Below are positions 17,343-26,178 of a DNA stretch of 64,000 nucleotides, in pieces. This DNA comes from Williamsia limnetica (GTDB lineage: Bacteria > Actinomycetota > Actinomycetes > Mycobacteriales > Mycobacteriaceae). Position numbers and translations under genes: made by a program. The notes beneath the pieces were generated by a model that had not been told where the DNA came from, did not search any database, and worked only from the letters and a program-made list of their open reading frames with translations. Within the stretch, counting starts at the first letter, position 1, and every line of letters starts with the position of its first letter. Where the stretch lies: positions 62,001 to 126,000 of the forward strand of contig NZ_QJSP01000010.1 in the NCBI RefSeq assembly GCF_003217475.1, given 5' to 3'.

Positions 17343-18311
17343 ATGTTGGACACCTCAGCGCGACTGCTTCGGCTCCTGAGCCTGCTGCAAACCCGTAAAG
17401 ACTGGTCAGGCGCAGATCTGGCGGAGCGACTGGACATCACCACTCGAACGGTGCGCCGAGACATCGACCGATTACGCGAGCTCGGTTACCCGGTCGAGGC
17501 CAGTGTCGGCGTCGGTGGCGGGTACCAGCTGGGCGCAGGCGCCGAGATGCCGCCGCTGCTGCTCGACGACCAGGAAGTACTGGCCGTGGCGCTCGGGCTG
17601 GGCGCGGGCGCCACCGGCTCGGTGGCCGGACTCGACGAGGCGTCGGTCCGGGCCATGTCGAAACTCCGCCAGGTGATGCCGTCGCGGCTGCGGCACCGGC
17701 TCGACTCACTCCAGGTCGATGCCACCCCGACCCGGGCACCGATCTCACAGGTCGAGGCTGCCGTGCTGTCCGACGTCGCGGCGGTATGTCACCGCCACGA
17801 ACGCCTTCGCTTCGACTACCTGGCCCGCGACGGCGCTGCGAGTCGCCGGGAGGTCGAACCATATCGATTGGTACGCAGTGGTTTACGGTGGTATCTGCTC
17901 GCGTGGGATCTCAGCCGGGACGACTGGCGGTCGTTTCGCGTCGACCGGTTGACCCCGAAGATCCCGACCGGCCCTCGGTTCGTCCCACGAGATCTGCCCG
18001 AAGGCGGTGCTGCCGCGTACATTGCCCGGAGCTTGGGGTCGGTGTACCGGCAGGCCACGGCGCGCGTCGAGATCCACAGCCCGCTCGAGCGGGTCGCCGA
18101 GATGGTCGACGCGGATTGGGGTGTGGTCGAGACCGGTGACGCGAACAGTTGCGAGGTGTCACTGTTCGGACAATCCGTGAGCGCAATAGCGCGGTGGCTC
18201 TACGCGTTCGACGCCGACTTCACCGTGATCAGCCCCGTCGAGCTCCGCGAGGAGTGCACCGGTTTGGCCGACCATCACCTGCAGATCGCCGACCGCTACC
18301 GCAACGCCTGA
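17343..18311 (+). CDS. HTH plus WYL-domain transcriptional regulator
   Basis: 322 aa. An N-terminal winged helix (SARLLRLLSLLQTRKDWSGADLAERLDITTRTVRRDIDRL) precedes a WYL domain with RSGLRWYLLAWDLSRDDWRSFRVDRL, then a WCX tail. WYL proteins sense ligands, in several cases nucleotides or single-stranded DNA, and act as repressors or activators. Being divergent from the DrrAB-like exporter it probably controls that operon (inference). ATG 17343 (MLDTSARLL) has little Shine-Dalgarno upstream, suggesting leaderless or weakly led translation. Confidence 0.88.
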   Translation: MLDTSARLLRLLSLLQTRKDWSGADLAERLDITTRTVRRDIDRLRELGYPVEASVGVGGGYQLGAGAEMPPLLLDDQEVLAVALGLGAGATGSVAGLDEASVRAMSKLRQVMPSRLRHRLDSLQVDATPTRAPISQVEAAVLSDVAAVCHRHERLRFDYLARDGAASRREVEPYRLVRSGLRWYLLAWDLSRDDWRSFRVDRLTPKIPTGPRFVPRDLPEGGAAAYIARSLGSVYRQATARVEIHSPLERVAEMVDADWGVVETGDANSCEVSLFGQSVSAIARWLYAFDADFTVISPVELREECTGLADHHLQIADRYRNA

Positions 18312-18324
18312 CCATACGCAAGGG

Positions 18325-18930
18325 TCAGACGAGGTGCTCTCGCTGCGCCACGGACTGCCGGGCCACCCGTGCGAAGACGTCCAGACGGAAATCGGTGTCG
18401 AGGTATCCGGCGGTGTGGACCAGGTCGGAGTCTCGCAGTCGGTCATGGACCTGGTCTCCGGTCTGCGGGTACTCCTCGACCGGCCATCGCCAGTGAACCG
18501 CTATCAGCTCGCCGTCGTCGGTCAAGGCAGCCGACGCATGTGCGATGACCGCGTCGAGTTGCGCGTGGTCGAGATAGTAGAGGACCTCGCTGAGGACTAT
18601 CAGGTCGAAAGAACCCGGCGGCCAGTCGGCGACGAAGTCACGGGTTTCGGCAATGGCTTGCCCACCTGCAGTTTTCAACCGCTCGGCCGCGATCTGGACC
18701 GCCTTGTCGCTGAGGTCGACAGCGAGCAGCTGCTCGCATCGGCTTGCCAACTGCTCACTGAGTACGCCTATCGAACAGCCCGCCTCGAACGCCCTGCGAT
18801 ATCGGGGTGCCGAGAGCGCCGCCATGGTCACCTGATATTTGCGCTGCTCGTACCAGCGGCTGGTGAAACCCCAGGGATCGTCGCTGTCGCGATACATCTC
18901 ATGAAAGTAACTCTCCTCCATGGGTGTCAC
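18325..18930 (-). CDS. NodS-like SAM-dependent methyltransferase
   Basis: 201 aa class I methyltransferase of the NodS type. Motif I is FEAGCSIGVLSEQLA (about residue 46), the acidic SAM ligand is in LLAVDLSDKAVQIAAERL, and DLIVLSEVLYYLD is the motif following. NodS N-methylates the deacetylated sugar of rhizobial Nod factors; here the neighbouring PIG-L deacetylase makes a similar N-methylation of a freed amine plausible (inference). Start GTG 18930 overlaps the PIG-L stop as GTGA. It is the last gene of the catalase-led operon. Confidence 0.85.
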   Translation of the reverse strand: MTPMEESYFHEMYRDSDDPWGFTSRWYEQRKYQVTMAALSAPRYRRAFEAGCSIGVLSEQLASRCEQLLAVDLSDKAVQIAAERLKTAGGQAIAETRDFVADWPPGSFDLIVLSEVLYYLDHAQLDAVIAHASAALTDDGELIAVHWRWPVEEYPQTGDQVHDRLRDSDLVHTAGYLDTDFRLDVFARVARQSVAQREHLV

Positions 18931-19697
18931 CGCACGAACACGTATTCGTCGCGACGCAGCAGCCGTTCGAGCACGTGTGGCGGCAGTACGACCTGATCGG
19001 CATCGGCCTCGGACAAGGGATGTATCTGGGAGGAGAACGCTTGCACTGCCGCCTTCTTCGTTGCCAATGCCGCATCGTCGAGACCGTGCGCCCGCAGTGC
19101 GTCCCAGGCGATCGTCTCCTCGCCCGGAATCGCCCAGTGCCACATCCATATCGGATACTGCCACAGCATCATCCCGCGCTCGGCGGTGATCCGCGACGCG
19201 CATCGGCCCACCGCTTCATGATCAGGATGGCCGTCGTCTTCCCAGACCGACAACACACCTGTGACCGTGTCGGTTCGCTCATCGAGAACAGCTTCGACGA
19301 TGCGTGTCATCGCGGCATCCGCAGTGGAGAGCGCACCGTCGGGGAGCCCGCCCCAGACCGAACGTTCCAAACCCAGGATGTCGGTGGCCGCGTCCAGCTC
19401 CGCGCGCCTGATCGCCGCCAGATCGTGCGGTGAGTGGGTCGGCGATCCGGGATGCGACCCAGAGCCATCGGACAGGCACACGGTGACCACGTCGACGCCG
19501 GCAGCCGCGGCGGCGATCATCACGCCTGCCGCACCGAGGATCTCATCGTCCGGGTGCGCCGCGAGCACCACCAGGCGTTCGACGTCGATCTCGAGCCTCG
19601 GGAGATCACCGCAGACTGAAAACCACTGCTGCCATTGTGTTTCGTCGGTTCCGCGGTCAGCCACGGGTGACGCCTCGAATCGTTCCGTACTCGTCAT
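18927..19697 (-). CDS. PIG-L family deacetylase
   Basis: 256 aa zinc hydrolase of the PIG-L/MshB fold, which removes acetyl groups from GlcNAc-like or similar substrates. The zinc motif VLAAHPDDEILGAAG (H-P-D-D) is near residue 45 and the second ligand motif GHPDHEAVG near residue 152. It has a C-terminal part ending LPPHVLERLLRRDEYVFVR. Some relatives are a single polypeptide with the methyltransferase that follows here as a separate, four-base-overlapping gene. It is not placed like mshB of mycothiol synthesis, so the substrate is open. Start ATG 19697 overlaps the previous stop as ATGA. Confidence 0.87.
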   Translation of the reverse strand: MTSTERFEASPVADRGTDETQWQQWFSVCGDLPRLEIDVERLVVLAAHPDDEILGAAGVMIAAAAAGVDVVTVCLSDGSGSHPGSPTHSPHDLAAIRRAELDAATDILGLERSVWGGLPDGALSTADAAMTRIVEAVLDERTDTVTGVLSVWEDDGHPDHEAVGRCASRITAERGMMLWQYPIWMWHWAIPGEETIAWDALRAHGLDDAALATKKAAVQAFSSQIHPLSEADADQVVLPPHVLERLLRRDEYVFVR

Positions 19698-20659
19698 GAT
19701 CGGTCTCCGAAGAAGTCGGGCGTGTCGCCCGCCACGAGTCGGCCCAGCGCCATCAGATCGTTGTCGGCGTGGGACTGCCTGATGTACACCGCGAGGTCGG
19801 CAACCGCCTGCGCGTGTTCTCCAGAGTGCACGAGAGGCGCCGGTCCCAGCGCCCTGTTCACCCGGTCGATCACCGCCGTCGCGATCTGTTCGATCGCCCA
19901 CCGCACGCGCAACGCCCGGCGCCGCGCCGCAGCCTCCTCGCGTGGAGCCTTGTCGATGGCGTCGGCGGCGTAGACCAGCTGCGACCAGCCGTCGGCCAGC
20001 AGAGCGTCGACGGCGCCGAGGTGCATCATGAGGATGTCGTCGCCCCCGGTGCGGGCCCTGTTGTACAGCGCGTCAGCGACCTTCGCCGCGCCACCGAGCC
20101 AGCACGCGGCGACCCCGACACCTCCGTGCCAGAATCCCGCACGCGCCAGGTAGTCCCCCGGTTCACCGACCGGCCGCGCAGCCACGTTCTCGAATTCGAC
20201 TGCTTCGGTGTCGGTTCCGGACATGCCCGCAGACCGCCAACCGCCCGATTGCGGATGGATCCCGTGCTGAGCCAGATCCACCGAGAAGAGTCGGCGTCGG
20301 TCACCGTCGCGGGCGGTCACCAGTGCGTGTGTGCAGCCGACCGCTCCCGAGCACCATGGCTTGGTGCCGTGCAGCCTCCACCGATTGCCGTCCCGGTGGG
20401 CTGTGACGACGTGAGTCGGCGGCTCTGCCGCCCACACACCCCACAACTCGCCCTGCCCGGCCCTGCACCCGGTGATCTCAACCAGAATTGCATCGGCGTC
20501 CAGGTGGGCCTCGACCATCCGTCCGACGCTGATGTCGGATCGCGTGAGCTCGGCCAAGGTACGGAAGCGGGTCGCGGTGTCGCCGGAACCCGGTAGAGGG
20601 GCGACGATGTCGTCTGAATCGACGATCTGCAAGGCCCGGTACGCCGCCGATGGCGTCAC
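19694..20659 (-). CDS. Short acyl-CoA dehydrogenase-like protein
   Basis: About 321 aa, shorter than the roughly 380 of ordinary acyl-CoA dehydrogenases. The middle domain is recognisable (GELWGVWAAEPP, RWRLHGTKPWCSGA, SGTDTEAVEFENVAA), followed by a helical C-terminal part, but the N-terminal helical domain is abbreviated. No typical catalytic-glutamate motif of the family (YEGT or YGGTNE) is visible at the end. It may be a flavoprotein with another role, such as oxidation of an amine or sugar. GTG 20659 overlaps the glycosyltransferase stop as GTGA, and its own stop overlaps the PIG-L start. Confidence 0.75.
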   Translation of the reverse strand: MTPSAAYRALQIVDSDDIVAPLPGSGDTATRFRTLAELTRSDISVGRMVEAHLDADAILVEITGCRAGQGELWGVWAAEPPTHVVTAHRDGNRWRLHGTKPWCSGAVGCTHALVTARDGDRRRLFSVDLAQHGIHPQSGGWRSAGMSGTDTEAVEFENVAARPVGEPGDYLARAGFWHGGVGVAACWLGGAAKVADALYNRARTGGDDILMMHLGAVDALLADGWSQLVYAADAIDKAPREEAAARRRALRVRWAIEQIATAVIDRVNRALGPAPLVHSGEHAQAVADLAVYIRQSHADNDLMALGRLVAGDTPDFFGDRS

Positions 20660-21342
20660 GATGCCTCCTCGCCCGCGAGTCCACGCAGGTGGTCTGCGAA
20701 CCCGCCCGACAGACGTCCGTGCGGCCGGGTCGAGGTGATCACCGGTGCGCGTGCACTCCACTCGATGGGCACCCCGGCGACCCGCAACCTGTTGACGAGG
20801 TCGACGTCTTCGTCGTGGTCGACCAGTGCGAAGCCACCGACACCGAAGTACACGTCCGCCCACAATCCGAGATTGGCGCCGTGGACGTGGCGGTGTCCGT
20901 CAGTCGCCTGATACGCAGCGGAAAAACGGTCGGCCACCTCGGCGGGCCAGCGCGCCCAGTCGTCGCCGACCACGGTGCCGACATACGCATCAGCACCTCC
21001 GGCGACAGCCTCGATTTGCGCAGTGAGCCAATGTATGGGGACCACCGAGTCTGCATCGGTGGTCGCAAACCACGTTTCGTCGGTCCACCTACTCGACTCG
21101 AAACCAACTTTTCGGGCCTGTCCGACCGATCGGCCAGTCGCCACCACTGCAGTCGTCGGCGGCATCACGCACGCGGCGGTGCCATCTGAGCAGTCATCGA
21201 GCACCACGATCACCTCAGCGGGGATGGCGGTTTCCGCGACAGCGGCACTGATCGAATCGAGGCACGAGGGCAATAGTGCCTGCTCATTGTGAGCAGGCAC
21301 CACCACGACGATCTTGTCAGGTCTTCGACCCTTCTCCGTCAA
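20656..21342 (-). CDS. Family 2 glycosyltransferase
   Basis: 228 aa GT-A fold enzyme without membrane helices. The N-terminal nucleotide-sugar site is VVVVPAHNEQALLPSCLDSI and VIVVLDDCSDGT, the metal-binding DXD is ATTDADSVVP, and an acceptor-side HDEDVDLVNRL follows. It would transfer a sugar from an NDP-sugar to an unknown acceptor in the cytoplasm. The start TTG at 21342 overlaps the HAD gene stop as TTGA and lies six bases after GAGGA, so the weak start codon appears to be reached by coupling. Confidence 0.87.
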   Translation of the reverse strand: MTEKGRRPDKIVVVVPAHNEQALLPSCLDSISAAVAETAIPAEVIVVLDDCSDGTAACVMPPTTAVVATGRSVGQARKVGFESSRWTDETWFATTDADSVVPIHWLTAQIEAVAGGADAYVGTVVGDDWARWPAEVADRFSAAYQATDGHRHVHGANLGLWADVYFGVGGFALVDHDEDVDLVNRLRVAGVPIEWSARAPVITSTRPHGRLSGGFADHLRGLAGEEAS

Positions 21343-22052
21343 CTCGGTCCTCGTCCGGGCCGACCGATCAGGCTCTCCACTGTCGCGTCGAGATCGTGTG
21401 CGAGATGAAGACTGTCCTGGAATACGCGCTTGGCACCGGCGCCACGCAACGCATCACCACTGATCCCACCGGTCAGTACTGCCACCGACCGGGCACCGGC
21501 CTTCGTGGCTGCGATCGAGTCCCAGGTCGCGTCGCCCACCATGATGGCGTTCGCAGGCTGGACGCCGGCGCGCTCGATGGCGATTTTCACCACTGTCGCA
21601 TCAGGTTTGGCGGTGTCGACATCCTCTCCGGACGTCACAGCGTCGACATGCTCCTCCACGTCGAGCAGGTCTCGGAGCAACGCCAGTTCCGCCTCAGGCG
21701 CCGACGTCGCCAAGACCGTGACGAATCCCAGTTCCTTCGACCGTCGCACGACCTCCCGCGCACCGGGAAGCAATGCGAGCGTGTCCCCGCGTGCCAGGTA
21801 GGCCTCCTTGTGCTTCGATGACGCCGAGTCCGCGAGGTCGGAGCGACCTGGGGCGTTGTCGTCCACCCCCGCGATCTGCAGGAGTTCGTCGATCAGGATC
21901 GATCCGTCCATTCCGATCCGTCGGTGAATCTCCCACAGGGGCACCGTCAGTCCCACTCCGGACAGGGCGTCGCGCCACGCGATCACGTGGGCATATACCG
22001 AATCGACAAGTGTGCCATCAATATCGAAGAGAATTGCGACCCGATCGCTCAC
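21339..22052 (-). CDS. HAD-superfamily phosphatase (phosphoglycolate phosphatase-like)
   Basis: 237 aa HAD subfamily IA enzyme. Motif I is ILFDIDGTLVDS, motif II the serine in VLATSAPE, the lysine is in DTAKPD, and motif IV is IMVGDATWDS. The cap resembles that of beta-phosphoglucomutase and phosphoglycolate phosphatase relatives, so a sugar phosphate is a likely substrate (inference). GTG 22052 begins only two bases after the catalase stop, behind AGGAGAAGG, and its stop overlaps the glycosyltransferase start. It therefore belongs to the same transcript as the catalase. Confidence 0.85.
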   Translation of the reverse strand: MSDRVAILFDIDGTLVDSVYAHVIAWRDALSGVGLTVPLWEIHRRIGMDGSILIDELLQIAGVDDNAPGRSDLADSASSKHKEAYLARGDTLALLPGAREVVRRSKELGFVTVLATSAPEAELALLRDLLDVEEHVDAVTSGEDVDTAKPDATVVKIAIERAGVQPANAIMVGDATWDSIAATKAGARSVAVLTGGISGDALRGAGAKRVFQDSLHLAHDLDATVESLIGRPGRGPS

Positions 22053-22054
22053 GC

Positions 22055-23572
22055 CTATGCCTTCTCCTGCATGCCGCTGCGTGCCGGGTTCCCCTGATCC
22101 GCAGCCTTCGGATCGGTCTCGTCGGCTTTGGCGCGCACCCCTTCTTGGATCTTCTTGCCGAGGTCGGCATCGACACGGTTCCAATACTCGAAGGCCCGCC
22201 CGAGTACCGGTTCACTCACACCGTTGAGCAGGTGCCCGACGATGTTGTCGACCAGCCGCTCTCGCTCGCCGTCGTCGAGCACTTCCCGCACGAGGGTGCC
22301 CGCCTGACCGAAGTCGTCGTCCTCGGGATGATCGACATAGGCACTCCGGACGATCTGACCGTCGGCAGCCCAGCCAGGGTCCACCTGGAAGGCCTGCGTC
22401 GCGGCAGGACCACCCTTGGAGTTCGGTGCGTACACCGGATCGGAGACGGCCTGTACTCGCATCGCACCGTCTTTCGAGTACGAATGTACCGGCGACTTCG
22501 ACGCGTTCACCGGGATCTGCTTGTAGTTGACGCCGATGCGGTAGCGATGGGCGTCGGAGTACGCGAATCCGCGAGCCAGAAGCATCCGGTCCGGGCTCAA
22601 TCCGATTCCGGGAACGAGGTTGTTCGGCTCGAACGCCAACTGCTCGATCTGGGTGTGATGGTCGGTCGGGTTCTCGTTGAGCGTCATCTTGCCGACCTCG
22701 ATGAGTGGGTAGTCGCCGTGCGGCCAGACCTTGGTCAGGTCAAAGGGATTGAACCGATACGCAGCCGCGTCGTCGAACGGCATCAACTGCACCTTCATGG
22801 TCCAGGACGGGAACTCACCCTTGTCGATGTGCTCGAACAGATCACGCGTGTGGTAATCGGTGTCGGCCGAGGCCATCTGGTCTGCTTCGTCCTGCGTGAA
22901 GAACTGGTGTCCCTGATCGGTGATGAAGTGGTACTTCACCCAGTGTTTGACGCCCTCGGCATTGACCCACAGATAGGTGTGCGAGCTGTAGCCGTTCATG
23001 TGCCGCCAGGTGCGCGGGATGCCGCGATCACCCATCAACCAGGTGACCTGGTGCGCAGACTCCGGCGACAGACTCCAGAAGTCCCATTGCATGTCGTGAT
23101 CGCGAAGATTGTTGTCCGCGCGTCGTTTCTGCGATCGGATGAAGTGCTGGAACTTCAGTGGGTCCTTGATGAAGAAGACCGGCGTGTTGTTGCCGACCAT
23201 GTCGTACACGCCTTCGGTGGTGTAGAACTTCAGCGCGAAGCCGCGCGGGTCACGCCAGGTGTCGGGGCTGCCGCGCTCGCCTGCCACGGTGGAAAATCTC
23301 GCCGCCATCTCGGTGGTGGTTCCCGGCTGGAACACCGCGGCGCTGGTGTAACCGGATACATCGCCGGTCACCTCGAACGAACCGAAGGCTCCGCTGCCCT
23401 TGGCGTGCGGCTGACGCTCCGGGATCCGCTCGCGGTTGAACTGGGCCATCTGCTCGATCAGGTAGTGGTCGTGCAGCACAATGGGTCCGCCGGCGCCCAC
23501 CGTCAGCGAATGCTCATCACTCGATACAGGCGCTCCGGCGTCCGTGGTGGTGTAAATCTGCTCATCTGGCAT
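22055..23572 (-). CDS. katA: Monofunctional haem catalase
   Basis: 505 aa small-subunit catalase that disproportionates hydrogen peroxide. The distal histidine lies in [16 protein letters not shown] (about residue 56), the distal asparagine in [11 protein letters not shown], and the proximal tyrosine region is [14 protein letters not shown]. The C-terminus is of the short (clade 3-like) type without a flavodoxin-like domain. ATG 23572 is preceded by GGAGG. No peroxide regulator is adjacent. The next gene starts two bases after its stop, and five more genes follow with 4-base overlaps, which is unusual for a catalase. Confidence 0.95.
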   Translation of the reverse strand: MPDEQIYTTTDAGAPVSSDEHSLTVGAGGPIVLHDHYLIEQMAQFNRERIPERQPHAKGSGAFGSFEVTGDVSGYTSAAVFQPGTTTEMAARFSTVAGERGSPDTWRDPRGFALKFYTTEGVYDMVGNNTPVFFIKDPLKFQHFIRSQKRRADNNLRDHDMQWDFWSLSPESAHQVTWLMGDRGIPRTWRHMNGYSSHTYLWVNAEGVKHWVKYHFITDQGHQFFTQDEADQMASADTDYHTRDLFEHIDKGEFPSWTMKVQLMPFDDAAAYRFNPFDLTKVWPHGDYPLIEVGKMTLNENPTDHHTQIEQLAFEPNNLVPGIGLSPDRMLLARGFAYSDAHRYRIGVNYKQIPVNASKSPVHSYSKDGAMRVQAVSDPVYAPNSKGGPAATQAFQVDPGWAADGQIVRSAYVDHPEDDDFGQAGTLVREVLDDGERERLVDNIVGHLLNGVSEPVLGRAFEYWNRVDADLGKKIQEGVRAKADETDPKAADQGNPARSGMQEKA

Positions 23573-23677
23573 ATCGGCCTCCGACCGTCGTCGTCCAGGT
23601 GGGACCGCCGGTCGAAGCAAGTGGGCCGACGGTCTCGCGGGCGTACCGGCAATGCACCTTCAGGGCTCGTCAGGCAC

Positions 23678-23699
23678 AGCCGCCACTCGTGAGGTGGCT
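23678..23699 (-). terminator. Possible weak terminator after the potassium channel gene
   Basis: AGCCGCC (23678-23684) and GGTGGCT (23693-23699) form a seven-base stem with one G-T pair. It lies between the channel stop (23737) and the catalase start (23572). No T tract follows. Confidence 0.35.
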
Positions 23700-23736
23700 T
23701 ACCCCCAGACGGGTGAGTCGAAACCGCGCGCGACCA

Positions 23737-24543
23737 CTACGTTGCGCGGCCGTCGACGGCAGGGACCGCAGAATCGTCCGAACTCGCCGAGACGCCCGGC
23801 TCGCGCGCGAGGTCAGCGCGCAATTCCCTGATCTCTGAATGCAGCGCGTTGATCTGTTTGCGGGTCGCCACCATGTTCGCCTCGTCTTCTTCGTTCACTC
23901 GCTCGACGATCCAGGTCGCGATGGTCGCGGTGACCACGCCGATGAGGCTGATCCCCCCGATCATCAACCCGACAGCGATGAACCTACCGGTCAGTGTCGT
24001 CGGCGAATAGTCGCCGTACCCGATGGTGGTGATGGTCGTGATCGACCACCACAGCGCATCCCCGAAGGTTCGGATCGTCGCGTCGGCCTGGTCGCGTTCG
24101 GTGTCGAGGATCGCCAGCGAGGCAACGAAGATCAGGACGACGACGGTCACCACCGTGAACATCAACACTCGTCCACGGATGGCCCGTCCGGTCACGCGAT
24201 GTAGCACCGCCAGCACCGCGAGCAATCTCAGCAGCCGCAGCGGACGCAGGACCGGCAGCGCGACGATCAGCAACTCCGGCAGATGCCGGATGAACCACCG
24301 CGGCCTGTTGTCCGACAAGACCAACCGGATCACGTAGTCGACGACGAACACCGCCCAGGAAGCCCAGATCGTGATGTCGAGCAGTCGGCCGTTGAGGCCT
24401 ACCGGTTCGTCGAGCACCTCGACGGCGTAGGCCGCGATGAACAGGACGCCGACGGCCGCCAGCGGCCACTCGGTGAGCGCGATCCATCGCTCCTGGGTCA
24501 TCGCCGGCCGCGTGTGCGAGACACGATCGGTGTCGGTGCTCAT
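23737..24543 (-). CDS. Voltage-gated-type potassium channel
   Basis: 268 aa. It has six predicted membrane helices: four in the first 135 residues, including the basic S4-like HLPELLIVALPVLRPLRLLRLLAVL, then the pore domain with selectivity filter TTITTIGYGDYSP between two further helices. The C-terminus is a charged helical tail (NEEDEANMVATRKQINALHSEI) likely to form a coiled coil of the tetramer. There is no RCK domain. ATG 24543 follows GAGGGG. It should carry potassium across the cytoplasmic membrane. Confidence 0.9.
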   Translation of the reverse strand: MSTDTDRVSHTRPAMTQERWIALTEWPLAAVGVLFIAAYAVEVLDEPVGLNGRLLDITIWASWAVFVVDYVIRLVLSDNRPRWFIRHLPELLIVALPVLRPLRLLRLLAVLAVLHRVTGRAIRGRVLMFTVVTVVVLIFVASLAILDTERDQADATIRTFGDALWWSITTITTIGYGDYSPTTLTGRFIAVGLMIGGISLIGVVTATIATWIVERVNEEDEANMVATRKQINALHSEIRELRADLAREPGVSASSDDSAVPAVDGRAT

Positions 24544-24629
24544 CGTCTTCCCCTCGGTTGTCGATGCGTCAGTACACCGCAGCCCAGGGCTCATCTGGCG
24601 GTGATCGGTGAACTCAGACACCCGGACAG

Positions 24630-24668
24630 CACTGTGCCGCGGATCCGGTGGGGATCCACGGCACAGTG
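24630..24668 (-). terminator. Terminator of dctA
   Basis: Arms at 24630-24646 and 24652-24668 (17 bases each, starting CACTGTGCCG) pair with one mismatch around a five-base loop, ten bases beyond the dctA stop. Confidence 0.8.
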
Positions 24669-24678
24669 GAGCGTTCGG

Positions 24679-26073
24679 TCAGACCGTGGCGACTGGTTTC
24701 TTGTCGTCGACCTCGACCTTGTCCCACCGGTCGTCTCCGTCATCGACCATCGACAGTTCGTCGAACGGGTCGTTGCCGGCGAGAACGCCGTTGACCTTGT
24801 CCATGTCGACTGTCTTGGTCCACGAACCGACCAGCATGGTGGCAACAGCATTGCCCGAGAAGTTGGTGACCGCGCGGGCCTCGGACATGAACCGGTCGAT
24901 TCCGACGATCAGTCCGACGCCCTCGAGCAGTTCCGGTCGGTGGCTCTGCAGGCCGCCGGCGAGGGTCGCGAGTCCGGCACCGCTGACGCCGGCCGCTCCC
25001 TTGGAGGCGACGATCATGAACACCAGCAGGGAGATCTGCTCGCTCAGCGAGAGCGGGTCGCCCATCGCCTCGGCGACGAACAGCGAGGCCATGGTCAGGT
25101 AGATCGCGGTGCCGTCGAGGTTGAACGAGTAACCGGTCGGGACAACAACTCCGACGGTGGTGCGCTCGACGCCGAGGTGCTCCATCTTTGCGATCAGTCG
25201 TGGCAGGGCCGACTCGGACGACGAGGTGGCGAAGATCAGCAGGTATTCGCGGGCCAGGTAGCGGACCAGCTTGAAGATCGAGATTCCCGAGACGATGCGC
25301 AGCAGGAGCCCGAGGATCACGAAGACGAAGATCGCGCAGGTCACGTAGAAGCCGAGCATCAGCGTCAACAGTTCGGTGATCGCACTCCAGCCGGTCTGCC
25401 CGACCACGTTGGCGATGGCACCGAACGCACCGATCGGGGCCAGCCACAGGATCATACCGAGGACCTTGAACACGACCTTCTGGATCAGCTCGATCGCCCG
25501 CAGGATCGGGTCACCGCTCTTGGTGGGCAGGGCCTGGATGGCGAAGCCGACGAGCAGCGCGATGAAGAGGGTCTGCAGCACGCTGCCCTCGGTCAGTGCG
25601 GACAACATCGAGGTGGGGATGATCCCCTGCAGGAAGTCGAGGGTGCCGCCGGCCTCGTGGGCCTTGTCTGCCAGGTCCTCGCCGGTGCCCATCTTTGACG
25701 GATCGATCGTGAGTCCGCTGCCCGGGGTGAGCAGGTTGCCCACCACGAGTCCGATGGCGAGCGCGACCGTCGACATCAGCAAGAAGTAGCCGAAGGCGAG
25801 TCCCCCCACCTTGCCGACCGTCGCGGCCGCCCGCACCGACCCGATCCCGAGCACGATGGTGCAGAAGATCACCGGGCTGATCATCATCTTGATCAGGCTC
25901 ACGAACATGGTGCCGAGCACACCGAGGTCCTCGCCCACACCAGGCGCCACCAGGCCGACGATCACACCGGCGACGACCGCGATGATCACCGCGATGTAGA
26001 GCCAGTGCGTGCGGTCACGCTTCTTTGGAGCCGGCGGCTGCGCGGCTGTCGAACGGTCTGCTGCTGTAGTCAT
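24679..26073 (-). CDS. dctA: C4-dicarboxylate / proton (sodium) symporter DctA
   Basis: 464 aa DAACS-family carrier for succinate, fumarate and malate. It has eight predicted membrane helices with the two re-entrant loops: HP1 serine-rich ATSSSESALPRLIAKME, the VVVPTGYSFNLDGTAIYLTMASLFVAE segment of TM7, and HP2 SKGAAGVSGAGLATLA. Substrate-binding ARAVTNFSGNAVAT is in TM8. The C-terminal 45 residues are acidic and soluble. ATG 26073 follows GGAAG. It is divergent from a CitA/DcuS-type sensor kinase, the usual arrangement for dicarboxylate control. Confidence 0.93.
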   Translation of the reverse strand: MTTAADRSTAAQPPAPKKRDRTHWLYIAVIIAVVAGVIVGLVAPGVGEDLGVLGTMFVSLIKMMISPVIFCTIVLGIGSVRAAATVGKVGGLAFGYFLLMSTVALAIGLVVGNLLTPGSGLTIDPSKMGTGEDLADKAHEAGGTLDFLQGIIPTSMLSALTEGSVLQTLFIALLVGFAIQALPTKSGDPILRAIELIQKVVFKVLGMILWLAPIGAFGAIANVVGQTGWSAITELLTLMLGFYVTCAIFVFVILGLLLRIVSGISIFKLVRYLAREYLLIFATSSSESALPRLIAKMEHLGVERTTVGVVVPTGYSFNLDGTAIYLTMASLFVAEAMGDPLSLSEQISLLVFMIVASKGAAGVSGAGLATLAGGLQSHRPELLEGVGLIVGIDRFMSEARAVTNFSGNAVATMLVGSWTKTVDMDKVNGVLAGNDPFDELSMVDDGDDRWDKVEVDDKKPVATV

Positions 26074-26178
26074 GATCGACTTCCTTTGTGAATGCGGAAG
26101 GAACGGGTCTGAAAGAATGGTGATACCCAGAGTGAGCCAGGTCACGCTTAAGTTCATTTCGTTCAGACGGAGTTGTTC
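26074..26178. promoter_or_regulatory. Divergent promoter region dctA / sensor kinase
   Basis: This 105-base gap holds the control sequences of both dctA (leftward) and the sensor kinase (rightward). The Shine-Dalgarno GGAG at 26169-26172 belongs to the kinase. The AT-richer stretch around 26145-26165 is the likely promoter core, and the response regulator at 27741 is the expected binder (inference). Confidence 0.5.

Noticed and set aside
21773-23692. Plus-strand open frame of about 639 codons
   Set aside because: It is the mirror of catalase and HAD coding sequence at high GC; catalase motifs are unambiguous on the other strand.
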